Shown: positions 40,017 to 48,673 of the stretch, piece after piece
How the letters are laid out: each line of letters starts with the position of its first letter
Position numbering within the stretch: position 1 is the first letter of the stretch
IMG/VR virus record: IMGVR_UViG_3300010938_000009
Span: 40,284 to 104,283 of that record
DNA: 64,000 nt
Origin: a virus
Direction: 5' to 3' (one strand)
Notes under the pieces: generated by a model
Database searches by the model: none
Seen by the model: the letters and a program-made list of their open reading frames with translations, nothing else
What the model was told of the DNA's origin: nothing
Made by a program: the position numbers and the translations under genes

Positions 40017-40273
40017 TGTTTAAAAAAGGCGATTTCATTCACCCTATAGAAGAACAGGTAGAAGCTTTAATAACTACGGGCAAAAGTCAGTATATTCTAC
40101 TTTTCGGGCCTAAAAATATATTTATAGTTCACAGTTTTAATAAATGGCACTTGATATTTCAGTATTTAGATGATAAAACGACTTATATTGAAGGTTTATA
40201 TACTAAGTTCAAACTAGTAGAAGACCCAACTCAATTAGAACTACTACAGGCGTTATATGGACAAGATTACTAA
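40016..40273 (+). CDS. LY-tail array protein 12, beta-barrel type
   Basis: This 85-residue protein starts MFKKGDFIHPIEEQVEALIT and ends PTQLELLQALYGQDY. Start overlaps the previous stop (TTAATG). The next ATG lies inside its Leu-Tyr-Gly codons. Confidence 0.65.
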   Translation: MFKKGDFIHPIEEQVEALITTGKSQYILLFGPKNIFIVHSFNKWHLIFQYLDDKTTYIEGLYTKFKLVEDPTQLELLQALYGQDY

Positions 40274-40574
40274 AAGATACGGAGAATACCAAGGCACTAT
40301 TTACGAAATCGTAGGTTACGGTTATTGTAGATTTTGTACTCCTGGTAATGAAAGTCTTTACGAAGGAAATGTTCTGTGTTTTCAACTAAAACCTCTTATT
40401 AGAACTAACCCTAAATCTATTACTACAACTACTACTTATCATGTAAGTGGTGATGCTGTTAGTCATACTGCTACTTATTATCCTAATAGTTCTTTCTACG
40501 TAGAAGAGACTTCAGTTACTGAAATAGAAGACCCTTCTACTATAGAGGCTCTTAACGTATTATATAACCTATAA
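40257..40574 (+). CDS. LY-tail array protein 13
   Basis: This 105-residue protein is Thr/Tyr-rich in its second half (SITTTTTYHVSGDAVSHTAT) and ends PSTIEALNVLYNL. Its acidic lead-in (EIEDPSTIE) resembles that of protein 12 (VEDPTQLE). Confidence 0.65.
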   Translation: MDKITKRYGEYQGTIYEIVGYGYCRFCTPGNESLYEGNVLCFQLKPLIRTNPKSITTTTTYHVSGDAVSHTATYYPNSSFYVEETSVTEIEDPSTIEALNVLYNL

Positions 40575-40601
40575 TAACTCTAATAACAAGTATAACCTTT
40601 T

Positions 40602-40901
40602 ATGCATATACAACTAATGTATGAAATGATGGAAGCTGTGTACGATACCTACAAAGATGTAGAAAATACTAGCTTACTAAAGTTTCCTATAAATACTACT
40701 AATACTATAAAAGATTTTAATATAGACGATCATGCTATATGTTGTTATAGTATAGGTAATTACGTTATAGTAGGTTATAATGTAAATAAGTTAGTAGTTC
40801 GTAATATAGAGAAAGGTTATCTTGTTTGCATTTCTCCACGTTTTTTAAAAGTGGTTGAGGACAAAACAGAGCTTTTTAAAGCTATTTACGGTAAAAAGTA
40901 A
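40602..40901 (+). CDS. LY-tail array protein 14, last of the array
   Basis: This 99-residue protein ends VEDKTELFKAIYGKK, with Ile replacing Leu before Tyr. Start is uncertain: ATG 40602 has no clear ribosome site and ATG 40617 is possible. It closes the array before the 650-base gene-free region. Confidence 0.6.
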   Translation: MHIQLMYEMMEAVYDTYKDVENTSLLKFPINTTNTIKDFNIDDHAICCYSIGNYVIVGYNVNKLVVRNIEKGYLVCISPRFLKVVEDKTELFKAIYGKK

Positions 40902-41547
40902 CTATTTTTAAAAATATTTGGGTTTACTTTGTATATACTTTTGAGGGTATAGTGAGAAGTCTTTTTTGATTATGCGTGGATATTAATTAATGTTAGTTTC
41001 TTTAAACAATTAATTATACCGTTAAATTAAAAAACAAGTGATTTTAGTTAGTTATATTAAACAAATCACTTAATAAACTAATTTAACTAAAGCTCTACAA
41101 AAGAGCTTTAGTAGTACAGTTACTAACTAGTTACTAATATTATAAAGTTACTAGTTAATAAAACAGTCATAATAATATGACTCAAAAAAATTACTTATAA
41201 GTACAATTACTTAATAGTAAATACTACAGTAATATAACATAAAGATTGAATTTAAGTTATAATTGTAATAATAAGTAAAAGCTTAGTTTTTGATTTTACA
41301 TAAGTAGAGAATACAGCCTCTCACCCTTATATAGAGGGCTTTGAATTTCCGAACTGATAAGATTAATTATTAAGTTCCTATTACCTGAATTTTTTAATAT
41401 GAACGGATATTAAAGGTTTTGACGGTAATACGGCCTCCGTTACTAGAGAATTCCCCGATTCTCTTTATAAGGTTAAGTTTTTCCTAATAAAAAACTATAT
41501 ATATATCGGGGGCTTTATTAGCCCCCTTATTATACCGAGGAGTAAAT
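40902..41547 (+). other. Gene-free, hairpin-rich region before the virion genes
   Basis: No gene is seen in 646 bases. Inverted repeats include AAGTGATTT/AAATCACTT (near 41034-41070), AAAGCTCT/AGAGCTTT (near 41090), AGTCA/TGACT (41165), a GCC-TCT/AGAGGGC pair (41320) and AGAGAAT/ATTCTCT (41443). TTGAAT, 17 bases, TAATAA at 41246-41274 is a weak promoter candidate. The region may hold the late promoter, a structured RNA or a packaging or replication signal. Confidence 0.5.
41505..41531 (+). terminator. Hairpin terminator or attenuator just before the late genes
   Basis: GGGGGCT and AGCCCCC form a perfect seven-base stem with loop TTATT, followed by TTATTAT. It lies about 20 bases before the ATG at 41548, leaving room only for a ribosome site. 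Confidence 0.75.
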
Positions 41548-41790
41548 ATGGTAAATAAGAAGGTAAAATATACCTGTAAAAATTGCAATTGGCAAACTTC
41601 TATAAGAGTTGAATGGGCTGATTTACGCCCAAAAAGATGTATGAACCGTAAATGCAATATTAGTTTTCTAAAAAACCCAGACTCCTTATTAATTGAGTTA
41701 CCAGAAGAAATAAAGATAGCTCCTGAAAAGAAGACTAAAAAGTCTAAAAAACAAGAAGAGCTACAAAAAGAAGGTGAACCTAATGAGTAG
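41548..41790 (+). CDS. Small zinc-finger protein ahead of terminase
   Basis: This 80-residue protein has YTCKNCNWQ and RCMNRKCNI, four Cys in a zinc-finger layout, and a Lys/Glu-rich tail. GAGGAG precedes ATG. It may bind DNA or act in packaging together with the small terminase; this is inference from position. Confidence 0.7.
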   Translation: MVNKKVKYTCKNCNWQTSIRVEWADLRPKRCMNRKCNISFLKNPDSLLIELPEEIKIAPEKKTKKSKKQEELQKEGEPNE

Positions 41791-41929
41791 TGGAGTTATT
41801 AATAAAGAAGAAGCTGCTAAGTTAGTGAATAATAAAATAACTAATAAATTAGTTGAAACAATTAAAACTATAGTAAATTTAGGGAATAGAAAGAAGAATG
41901 CAAGACGACGAAAAAAAGCCAGAAGATAA
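41783..41929 (+). CDS. 48-residue basic protein
   Basis: ATG 41783 with AAGGTG upstream overlaps the end of the zinc-finger gene by eight bases. The C-terminus is nearly all Arg/Lys (RKKNARRRKKARR) and overlaps the start of the small terminase gene in another frame. Confidence 0.5.
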   Translation: MSSGVINKEEAAKLVNNKITNKLVETIKTIVNLGNRKKNARRRKKARR

Positions 41930-42494
41930 GACTGATAGACAAATTTCTATGAAAGAGAAGGCTAAAAGAGGCGGCCAAGTTTCTGTTATTAAAATGGAAG
42001 CTAAAAGAGCTTTAAAAGAATACAGCAACCCTGATTCTAAATGGGACCTTATACAAGAGTTATACCAAGAAATACAAGCTCTTTATATTAGTGTAAATCC
42101 AGACCAACCTATGCCGACTGTCCCAAAATTGAGACAACATTTAATAGATGAAATAAAATTAAGATATGAAGATGAACCAGAATTAAGAGATTTATTACTA
42201 CAATGCCTTCCTAGCACTGACCGATATATTAGAGCTTGGTATAAAAAAGAAGGTTGGATGGATGCAGTTTGGGATAAAGTTAGAGTTAAAGGTTTATTTA
42301 CAGAAAGTAAAAGATCTCAAGTTATAGAAGCTTTAAGAAAAAGAGCTATAGAAAAAGATACTGCAGCAGCTAAAATATGGTTACAACTTTCTGGAGATTT
42401 AGTAGAAAATAACCCTATAGCAGCTTCAGATAAAGCTCAAGATTTTTATAGAGAAATTAATAAAATTTTACATAGTAAAAAAGGTAACGAATAA
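41898..42494 (+). CDS. Probable small terminase subunit
   Basis: This 198-residue protein lies directly before the large subunit. It has a basic N-terminus, then helical segments (TDRYIRAWYKKEGWMDAVWD) that may form the DNA-binding part and a C-terminal helix. Small terminases recognise the packaging site and regulate the motor. The assignment rests on position and helix pattern rather than a family motif. Confidence 0.7.
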   Translation: MQDDEKKPEDKTDRQISMKEKAKRGGQVSVIKMEAKRALKEYSNPDSKWDLIQELYQEIQALYISVNPDQPMPTVPKLRQHLIDEIKLRYEDEPELRDLLLQCLPSTDRYIRAWYKKEGWMDAVWDKVRVKGLFTESKRSQVIEALRKRAIEKDTAAAKIWLQLSGDLVENNPIAASDKAQDFYREINKILHSKKGNE

Positions 42495-42497
42495 TTA

Positions 42498-44099
42498 ATG
42501 CAAGTTCAATATAATACAGAAGGTAAACCTTTAAGAATAAATGAACTCGACATAGAAGGTTTAGCTAAATGGTTATATGAAAATAAAGTTAGAACGACTC
42601 AAGGTAAATTATATCAACCATTACATAAGGGACATTTAGAAGTTTTAAAAGATCCAGCTAGATTCAAAGTTTTAGCTTGCGGTAGAAGATGGGGGAAAAC
42701 TTTATTAACTTCTTTAATGGCTTTAGCTGTTCTGTTTCAAATGAACAGAAGAGTTTGGATTATTGGCCCAGATTATTCTTTGTGTGAAAAGGTTTTTAGA
42801 GAACTTTATAGCATTTTAGTATTACAATTGAAGATTATAGTTCCTGGAAAAAAAGGACGTGCTCGGAACCAAAAAGGGGATTATTACTTAGAAACTCCTT
42901 GGGGAAGCATATTAGAAGCTAAATCAATGGAGAATCCTGACAGTTTAGCAGGAGAAGCGAACGACCTAATTATTATAGATGAAGCAGCTCTTACAACTAA
43001 TTTAGAAAATATATGGGTGCAAATGCTAAATCCGACGTTAATGGATAAAGAAGGTTCAGCAATTTTTATTTCTACACCACGAGGTAAAAATAATTTTTAT
43101 AAACTATTTTTATTTGGTGAAAAAGGTAAACGACAAAGAGAGGGTAAACTTAAAATAACCATAGATCCAGAAACAGGCATTAATAACGATATGACTGAAT
43201 GGAGTAGTTTTCAGAGAACTAGTTACGATAACCCTTTGTTAGCAGCTACGCCAGAAAAATCTAAAAGTGAAATTGATGCTGCTTATAGACGCTCTATAAT
43301 GTCTGGTAAAATAGTCATGTTTAAACAAGAATACTTAGCAGATTTTGAATCAGTTTCTGACAGTTGTTTTCCAGGTTTTAACGTAGAAGCTACTGAAAAA
43401 ATACAATATCCTAATGTAATAGATTATAATTGGCACCCTGATGAAGGCCCAATTTACTCAGCTTGCGATCATAACTTTGCTAAACCAGCAAGTACTATAT
43501 TCGCTCAAGTAAATCAATTTGGAGACGTAGTAATATTTGATGAATATTTTACACCACATACAACCTCCTACATGCAAGCCCAACAAATAGTAGACAAAGA
43601 AAGAGAACTTACAAGAAGAGCTATAAAAATTTGGGACGACGAAGCACAATTATTAAAAAATAGAAGACATATAAAATTTGAAGAAATAATAGCAGATATT
43701 TCAGGAGATCAAGTACAACTACATGGTAGAGCAGCTTGGGATGATTTTGAAGCAGTTTTAGGTAGAAGACCAAAAGGTTTAGCTCAAAATAGAGAAACAG
43801 GTTGTAATATGATAAGACTTTGGTTACAATTTCCAAAGTTTGATCAAAAAGGACAGCCAGTATTCGACAAAAACAACGAACAAGAAACTTACCCTAAATT
43901 ATTTGTTTCTAGTAATTGTACTAATTTAATTTACGCTTTAAGTACTGCTAAGTTCAAAAAAGGAAACGGCGGCAACTTAAAAGAAGATTATGAAGAAACT
44001 CCAGAAGGTTACGAAGGTTTAATTGATGCTTTACGTTATTTAATAGTATACTTATTTCACAATAAGGGTAATTACGTAGAAGTTTACAAAGGATTTTAA
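42498..44099 (+). CDS. terL: Large terminase subunit
   Basis: This 533-residue protein has Walker A CGRRWGKT (residues 61-68), Walker B LIIIDEAA (about 157-164), the coupling motif FISTPRGKNNF and a C-terminal RNase H-like nuclease starting ACDHNFAKP. It pumps DNA into the procapsid with ATP and cuts concatemers. Length is normal. Confidence 0.93.
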   Translation: MQVQYNTEGKPLRINELDIEGLAKWLYENKVRTTQGKLYQPLHKGHLEVLKDPARFKVLACGRRWGKTLLTSLMALAVLFQMNRRVWIIGPDYSLCEKVFRELYSILVLQLKIIVPGKKGRARNQKGDYYLETPWGSILEAKSMENPDSLAGEANDLIIIDEAALTTNLENIWVQMLNPTLMDKEGSAIFISTPRGKNNFYKLFLFGEKGKRQREGKLKITIDPETGINNDMTEWSSFQRTSYDNPLLAATPEKSKSEIDAAYRRSIMSGKIVMFKQEYLADFESVSDSCFPGFNVEATEKIQYPNVIDYNWHPDEGPIYSACDHNFAKPASTIFAQVNQFGDVVIFDEYFTPHTTSYMQAQQIVDKERELTRRAIKIWDDEAQLLKNRRHIKFEEIIADISGDQVQLHGRAAWDDFEAVLGRRPKGLAQNRETGCNMIRLWLQFPKFDQKGQPVFDKNNEQETYPKLFVSSNCTNLIYALSTAKFKKGNGGNLKEDYEETPEGYEGLIDALRYLIVYLFHNKGNYVEVYKGF

Positions 44100-44100
44100 C

Positions 44101-44415
44101 ATGAGTATAGTAAAAAAAGAAAGTAAGAAACTAAGACAAGCTACAGCTACTGGCGACGCTATATCTACTAGTTTATTAGACGCAGTGAATACTTCAGAGA
44201 TTATAACATTATCTACTGTAGCTAGTAAGATAACTTTTCAGAGTTCAGGTACACTAGCATTTGATTATACTGTATCAGCTAACGGTATTAACTTTGTTGC
44301 TGGAGCATCTGTAGCTGCAAATACACTAGCATCGTATAACACACATAACGTAATAGCAGTAACTATTACAAGAACTGCAGGAGCTGGACGAGTATCAATA
44401 TTAGCAGTATCGTAA
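44101..44415 (+). CDS. Small beta-rich virion-type protein
   Basis: This 104-residue, Ser/Thr/Ala-rich protein has strands typical of a small Ig-like or decoration domain (LSTVASKITFQSSGTLAF, VIAVTITRTAGAGRVSI). It lies one base after terL. Function inferred as virion decoration. Confidence 0.55.
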   Translation: MSIVKKESKKLRQATATGDAISTSLLDAVNTSEIITLSTVASKITFQSSGTLAFDYTVSANGINFVAGASVAANTLASYNTHNVIAVTITRTAGAGRVSILAVS

Positions 44416-44643
44416 ATGAAACAAGTTATTATAAGAAAAAATAGAAGATTTATTATAAACGAGGAACAACTAAAGCCTCAAGCTAACAAACCTGACATTT
44501 GTAATGCTCTTTATGCGGCTATTTATAGAGAATTTTTAGGAGCGAGTGAAAACCCTAAATACAAAGATTTAACGCCCATAGATAGATTAAACAAATTAAA
44601 TGAGTTTGCCTTAGATTGGCTTAAAAAAAGAGGGTTAGAATAA
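44416..44643 (+). CDS. Small hypothetical protein
   Basis: This 75-residue basic helical protein (FIINEEQLKPQANKPDICNA) starts directly after the previous stop. No family recognised. Confidence 0.5.
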   Translation: MKQVIIRKNRRFIINEEQLKPQANKPDICNALYAAIYREFLGASENPKYKDLTPIDRLNKLNEFALDWLKKRGLE

Positions 44644-44906
44644 TGTCAAATCACAAATTAGAGATTAAATACAAAACTTCTAATAAAAAGCAAGGACAAA
44701 ATGCTGACGGAAAGCATAAAGCTTCCGATGGTAAAAAACGAGCACCTAGACAAGAAGATAATGGTATCGGATCAGCTTATGCAATTGCTGTAGGAGAAGC
44801 TTTAAATTTAGAAAAAGGTAGCAAACAAGGTTTTCTTGGAAAAGAAAAGAAAACTATTGACCCAAAACAGTTCGCAGGTAGTACATTAAAAAAGGAGAAC
44901 AAATAA
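44643..44906 (+). CDS. Lys-rich hypothetical protein
   Basis: This 87-residue protein is Lys/Gly/Asp-rich in its first half (KKQGQNADGKHKASDGKKRA) and probably disordered. ATG overlaps the preceding TAA (TAATG). Confidence 0.5.
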   Translation: MSNHKLEIKYKTSNKKQGQNADGKHKASDGKKRAPRQEDNGIGSAYAIAVGEALNLEKGSKQGFLGKEKKTIDPKQFAGSTLKKENK

Positions 44907-44907
44907 A

Positions 44908-45183
44908 ATGGCAAAAGTAAAAGCAGAACACCAATTAAAACATAAAGGCATGAAAGCTCCAAAGCCTGATAGCGCACAATTAGGAGATGTTAAAGCAGCT
45001 CCAAAACATAAACCAAAAATGAATTACAAAGAACCAGCATTTAAACTTCAATCTGACGCTCAATCAATGGCTCCAGATCATAAGAAAAAATCTATGCCGC
45101 ACGATTGTGCTCCAGAAGGAGTTTCTAGTGTTAATGGTGGAAATTCCTATCCAATGGAAAAGGATCATTCTTTAAAAAAATAA
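44908..45183 (+). CDS. Lys/His/Pro-rich hypothetical protein
   Basis: This 91-residue, mostly disordered protein is rich in Lys, His, Pro and Ala (HKGMKAPKPDSAQLGD). AAGGAG precedes its ATG. It lies just before the portal gene; a structural or internal virion role is possible. Confidence 0.5.
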   Translation: MAKVKAEHQLKHKGMKAPKPDSAQLGDVKAAPKHKPKMNYKEPAFKLQSDAQSMAPDHKKKSMPHDCAPEGVSSVNGGNSYPMEKDHSLKK

Positions 45184-45251
45184 CCTCATAATAAGATACA
45201 CGATGGACAGTAGAGCTGTTCGACCTGTTCCTTGAGAGGAAAGGAGGAAAA

Positions 45252-45386
45252 TTGAGTTTTAACCTAGGCGTGTCTAATCATCCAACGAGTAGATTAGGCG
45301 GATTAAGTTCTGTAGGGATTTATCTTTACGAAGATATTTACTATAGACAGTGGATCAGTGAGATCGCCTTGGCCTTTTATGAAGGT
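45252..45386 (+). CDS. Portal protein, exon 1
   Basis: A TTG start with a strong AAAGGAGG five bases upstream opens the portal gene. Exon 1 gives 45 residues ending EIALAFYEG. It joins exon 2 at KQQILPLNLTKEIID, giving FYEG-KQQIL, a usual portal N-terminal pattern, and a full protein of about 627 residues. The frame would otherwise stop at 45411. The splice point after 45386 is set by pairing of GAAGGT with an internal guide sequence. Confidence 0.75.
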
Positions 45387-46531
45387 GAATATATCGGCCT
45401 TCGCTTTAAGTAATTAAAGAGTTATGATGCGACAAGACGAATTAAGATAAGTTCGTCGGTAACGAAAGTTACAAAAATAATATAAATAACCACAAAATGT
45501 TATCTGGTTAGACTTAGAGTAAGACAGTTTCGTAATCCTGAGAAAATTTAAAAACTGTTTACTGAGTCTCTAAAATGGGGTGAATTGCTGGAAACTCCTA
45601 AAACTCACATAGCTACAAAGTAAATCGAAAGATTAAGCTTGACATGCTAGAGAATATGTGAGATACTCCTTAAAAGGTGTAATGGATAATCAGCAGCTAA
45701 GCGTAGTAGGGTTTAAGTTACTGCGAAAGTTCAACGACTAGAAGGTGAGTCCCAACAATAAGTCCTTCCTGAGAGTGCCCGATCCTGACCGAGTAAAGTC
45801 GAAGGATAAGATATAGTCTACTCCTATTTGAAAAAAGAGGTATATGATTAACGTAAAAAAATTAAAAAGTTCCGAATTAGATTCCGCCATATATGGTATG
45901 ATTCTAGGTGATGGATGTATACAAATGGCTAGTTCTGGAAAAGGAAATAGCAATTTAAAAATAGGACATTCAATAAAACAAGAAGAGTATTTAAAATGGA
46001 AACAAGAGATTGTAAATCAAATTGGAACGGTAAAAACTAGATTTTGGTATTATCAAAAACAAAACGCTTGTTATATAGAAACCAACACTAGAAACTACTT
46101 TACTAAATTAGAAAAAATATTTTATATTAACAGAAAAAAAACTATTAATAAAAAAATATTGAATAAATTAACAGATTTATCTTTAGCTATATGGTTTTTA
46201 GATAATGGTTATATGAGTTATAATAAATCTGGTTCTGTTTACGGAGAACTCTGTACAGATCAATTTAGTTTAGAAAAAGTACAATTAATAAAAGATTGGT
46301 TTAAAATTAAATTTAATATGGAAGTTGGTATTAGAACTTTACGATATTTAAGCGGCAAACAAAAAGATACTATAGCTTATAGAATAAAGTTTAACAAAGA
46401 AAACTGTATTAAATTAACAGAAATAATTAAACCTTATGTTAATCAAGTGAGTTGTATGCACTATAAATTATACGAGAATAAAATTGCTTCTCAGGCAGTA
46501 GAGAAATCTTCTGTGCAAAAATCTGTTATTG
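45387..46531 (+). ncRNA. Group I intron in the portal gene
   Basis: Conserved core elements appear in order: P (AATTGCTGGAAACTCC, near 45583), Q (AATCAGCAGC, near 45688), R (GTTCAACGACTAGA, near 45729) and S (AAGATATAGTC, near 45808). P1 forms between exon GAAGGT and intron GCCTTC (45397-45402), a six-base pairing with the required U-G at the splice site. The 3' end is a G at 46531 (or 46534), both in frame. The intron is about 1,145 bases and carries an endonuclease gene beyond the core. Confidence 0.9.
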
Positions 46532-46554
46532 AAGCAACAGATACTACCACTTAA
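45844..46554 (+). CDS. Intron-encoded LAGLIDADG homing endonuclease
   Basis: This 236-residue protein has two LAGLIDADG helices, YGMILGDGCIQM (near residue 20) and LAIWFLDNGYMS (near 120), as in single-chain enzymes. AAGAGG precedes its ATG. Its stop codon lies about 20 bases beyond the intron's 3' end, inside exon 2, so the full protein can be made only from unspliced RNA. It should cut intron-less portal alleles and spread the intron. Confidence 0.9.
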   Translation: MINVKKLKSSELDSAIYGMILGDGCIQMASSGKGNSNLKIGHSIKQEEYLKWKQEIVNQIGTVKTRFWYYQKQNACYIETNTRNYFTKLEKIFYINRKKTINKKILNKLTDLSLAIWFLDNGYMSYNKSGSVYGELCTDQFSLEKVQLIKDWFKIKFNMEVGIRTLRYLSGKQKDTIAYRIKFNKENCIKLTEIIKPYVNQVSCMHYKLYENKIASQAVEKSSVQKSVIEATDTTT

Positions 46555-48280
46555 TCTTACTAAAGAGATTATAGATGAAACCTCTATACTATATAGAGAA
46601 GATCCTATATATCAAGTAGTAGATGATAAGGGTAAGATATTAAAAAAAGATCAAGAATTATGGGAGCAAATCCAAAAGGATTCTCGCTACTTGACCTTTA
46701 TGGACAAACTTGATAGATGGGTACGACTACTAGGTACCGTACTAGTTAAAGTTTCTTTTGTAGATCCGCAGACTGGACTACTAGTAGATAAAAATAAAGA
46801 AGGTACTGTACAACTGGATATGCTACATGGCGGCGTATACGATATAAGACATGGAGCTTCTCCCTACTATATTACAGAATTACTTATAGGTTTTGGCACT
46901 AAATTTGGAGGATTCAGAGAAAGATCTGGAACTCAAATTATAGGCGGATCACTTACAGGTAAATTACCTGATCCTAGTAGTATGGGGCAAGCCGACATAA
47001 AAACACGACAACGAATTGATTCTCCAGGACAATTAGGTTCAGTTAATAGAATTTATTGGAGTGCTCACTCACATTACGTTGAGGACGAAGATAGTAAGTA
47101 TTACGAAACTAAAAATCCTTATGGAATAATTCCTGCTGTGCCGTTTTTTAATCAAGACCCAGCTCACTATTACTTTTTACCAATTAATGAACCTCTTATT
47201 TACGCTAATCATGCGACTAATATGAGGATTACAGATTTGAATCATATTGCTAAGTTTCAATCGTTTGGAGTACCTGTAGTAAGTGGTATCGAAAGACCTA
47301 CTTCACTAAGACAAGGTAGACCTGTAGACGATTTTAACGTATTAAAAGGTGGTACAGCTCAATCTAGATTTGGTGGAATTAGTGGTTTTGGAGCTAACGG
47401 ACAATTTAGAACCTTTGACCAAGGTTTAGGAGTAACAAGAGATGGAAACGCTGATGCTAATGCATTAGGTTTTTCTATTGGACCTGATACTGCTATAGCT
47501 GTTGGAGAAAAAGGGGATTTTAGATTTGAACACCCTTCTGCAGATATTACAGGCTTAATTAAGGTTATACATAGTATAACTGATATGGTTAGAATTAACC
47601 ACGGATTAAGACCTAAATATGAAAATACATTACCTTCATCAGGTTTTGCATTATTAATGGAGAAGATTGGTGTTATAGAAAATAATATTAGAAGAGGTAA
47701 ACTCTTTAAAGAAAGAGAAGAACAACTTTTCAATGTTATTAAGAATTTGTGGAATGTACATCATAATAAATCAGGAAGTAAAAGGTTTTCTGAAAAAGCT
47801 AAGTTAATTATAACTTACGTTAATCCTAAATTTCCAGTTGACCCTAAAACTGAAAAAGAAGATATTATGATGGAAAGTAAAATAGTAGAAACTGGAGACA
47901 GAGCTGCTATTAAAAGAATGTATCCACACATAAAAGAACCAGAAATAGATAAATTAATTATACAAGCAAGAAAAGATAAAGAAGAAAGATCCTTATTTGA
48001 AGCTGAACTTCAAGCCAAGGTTACTGAGATTATAGGACCTAAAGAAGATCCTAAAAATCCTGGAGCTAAACATAAATATTTAAGAAAATCTAAAGAAGCA
48101 GAAAGCGACAAAGAAACTTATATTTATGAAGACGAAGACGGAAAAGAAAAAGAAGTCAAAAGATTAGATAAGAGTAAGGAAAAACTAGGTAAGCCTAAGA
48201 TCGATAATAAAGCAAAACACGCTGAAGAAAGTTCTAAGCAACCTGGTAAAAATGGTGATCCAAGAAGAAAAGAGGAGTAA
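46532..48280 (+). CDS. Portal protein, exon 2
   Basis: The larger exon encodes 582 residues starting KQQILPLNLTKEIIDETSIL, then the portal core and a C-terminal Lys/Glu-rich tail (about 100 residues). The dodecameric portal forms the DNA entry pore and binds terminase and connector. A TTG at 46529 could be misread as a start, but its codon belongs to the intron. Confidence 0.8.
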   Translation, partial: KQQILPLNLTKEIIDETSILYREDPIYQVVDDKGKILKKDQELWEQIQKDSRYLTFMDKLDRWVRLLGTVLVKVSFVDPQTGLLVDKNKEGTVQLDMLHGGVYDIRHGASPYYITELLIGFGTKFGGFRERSGTQIIGGSLTGKLPDPSSMGQADIKTRQRIDSPGQLGSVNRIYWSAHSHYVEDEDSKYYETKNPYGIIPAVPFFNQDPAHYYFLPINEPLIYANHATNMRITDLNHIAKFQSFGVPVVSGIERPTSLRQGRPVDDFNVLKGGTAQSRFGGISGFGANGQFRTFDQGLGVTRDGNADANALGFSIGPDTAIAVGEKGDFRFEHPSADITGLIKVIHSITDMVRINHGLRPKYENTLPSSGFALLMEKIGVIENNIRRGKLFKEREEQLFNVIKNLWNVHHNKSGSKRFSEKAKLIITYVNPKFPVDPKTEKEDIMMESKIVETGDRAAIKRMYPHIKEPEIDKLIIQARKDKEERSLFEAELQAKVTEIIGPKEDPKNPGAKHKYLRKSKEAESDKETYIYEDEDGKEKEVKRLDKSKEKLGKPKIDNKAKHAEESSKQPGKNGDPRRKEE

Positions 48281-48282
48281 AT

Positions 48283-48630
48283 ATGGTAAAACCAGAATCT
48301 CAAAAAATATATGAATTAACCTTATTCAGAAGAGATGGTGGTCATATTAACGTAACTCAAAGTAACAACTTTGAGGAAGTAAGTTCTTTATGGACAGAAT
48401 TAACAGAAAGGTGGGCTATTGCAATAAAAGAGCAAAAGCCGTTTATTCTAAATAAACCTGTAGTCACAAGTTTTGACCCAGGTTTAATTTATGAAATAAC
48501 GGTTAGACCCCTTGTAGAGACAAGCAGGGCTAATCTTAACAATCCCTATTATCAAGATATGTTAGATAAAGGTTTAGGTAACACTTTACAAAAAACTAAC
48601 GGTCTTATAGATGGTGGATATAAGTACTAG
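48283..48630 (+). CDS. Hypothetical protein after portal
   Basis: This 115-residue protein has a beta-rich first half (QKIYELTLFRRDGGHINVT) and likely a small compact fold. Two bases separate it from the portal stop. Function unknown; virion assembly is likely from position. Confidence 0.55.
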   Translation: MVKPESQKIYELTLFRRDGGHINVTQSNNFEEVSSLWTELTERWAIAIKEQKPFILNKPVVTSFDPGLIYEITVRPLVETSRANLNNPYYQDMLDKGLGNTLQKTNGLIDGGYKY

Positions 48631-48673
48631 ATTAAACCCTTTATAACTAGTAGAGCTAGTTGGAGGAAATTTT

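Noticed and set aside
40902-41547. CRISPR array or tandem repeats in the gene-free region
   Set aside because: The repeats here are inverted repeats of different sequence, not evenly spaced direct repeats.
45387-45410. Later 5' splice sites in exon 1 (after the codons at 45392, 45401 or 45407)
   Set aside because: Only the site after 45386 gives a six-base P1 with the required U-G and a normal loop. A shorter pairing after 45377 has a three-base loop and was judged weaker.
46529-46531. TTG as an independent start of the portal gene
   Set aside because: The TTG is the end of the group I intron. Exon 1 upstream has a strong ribosome site and joins in frame.
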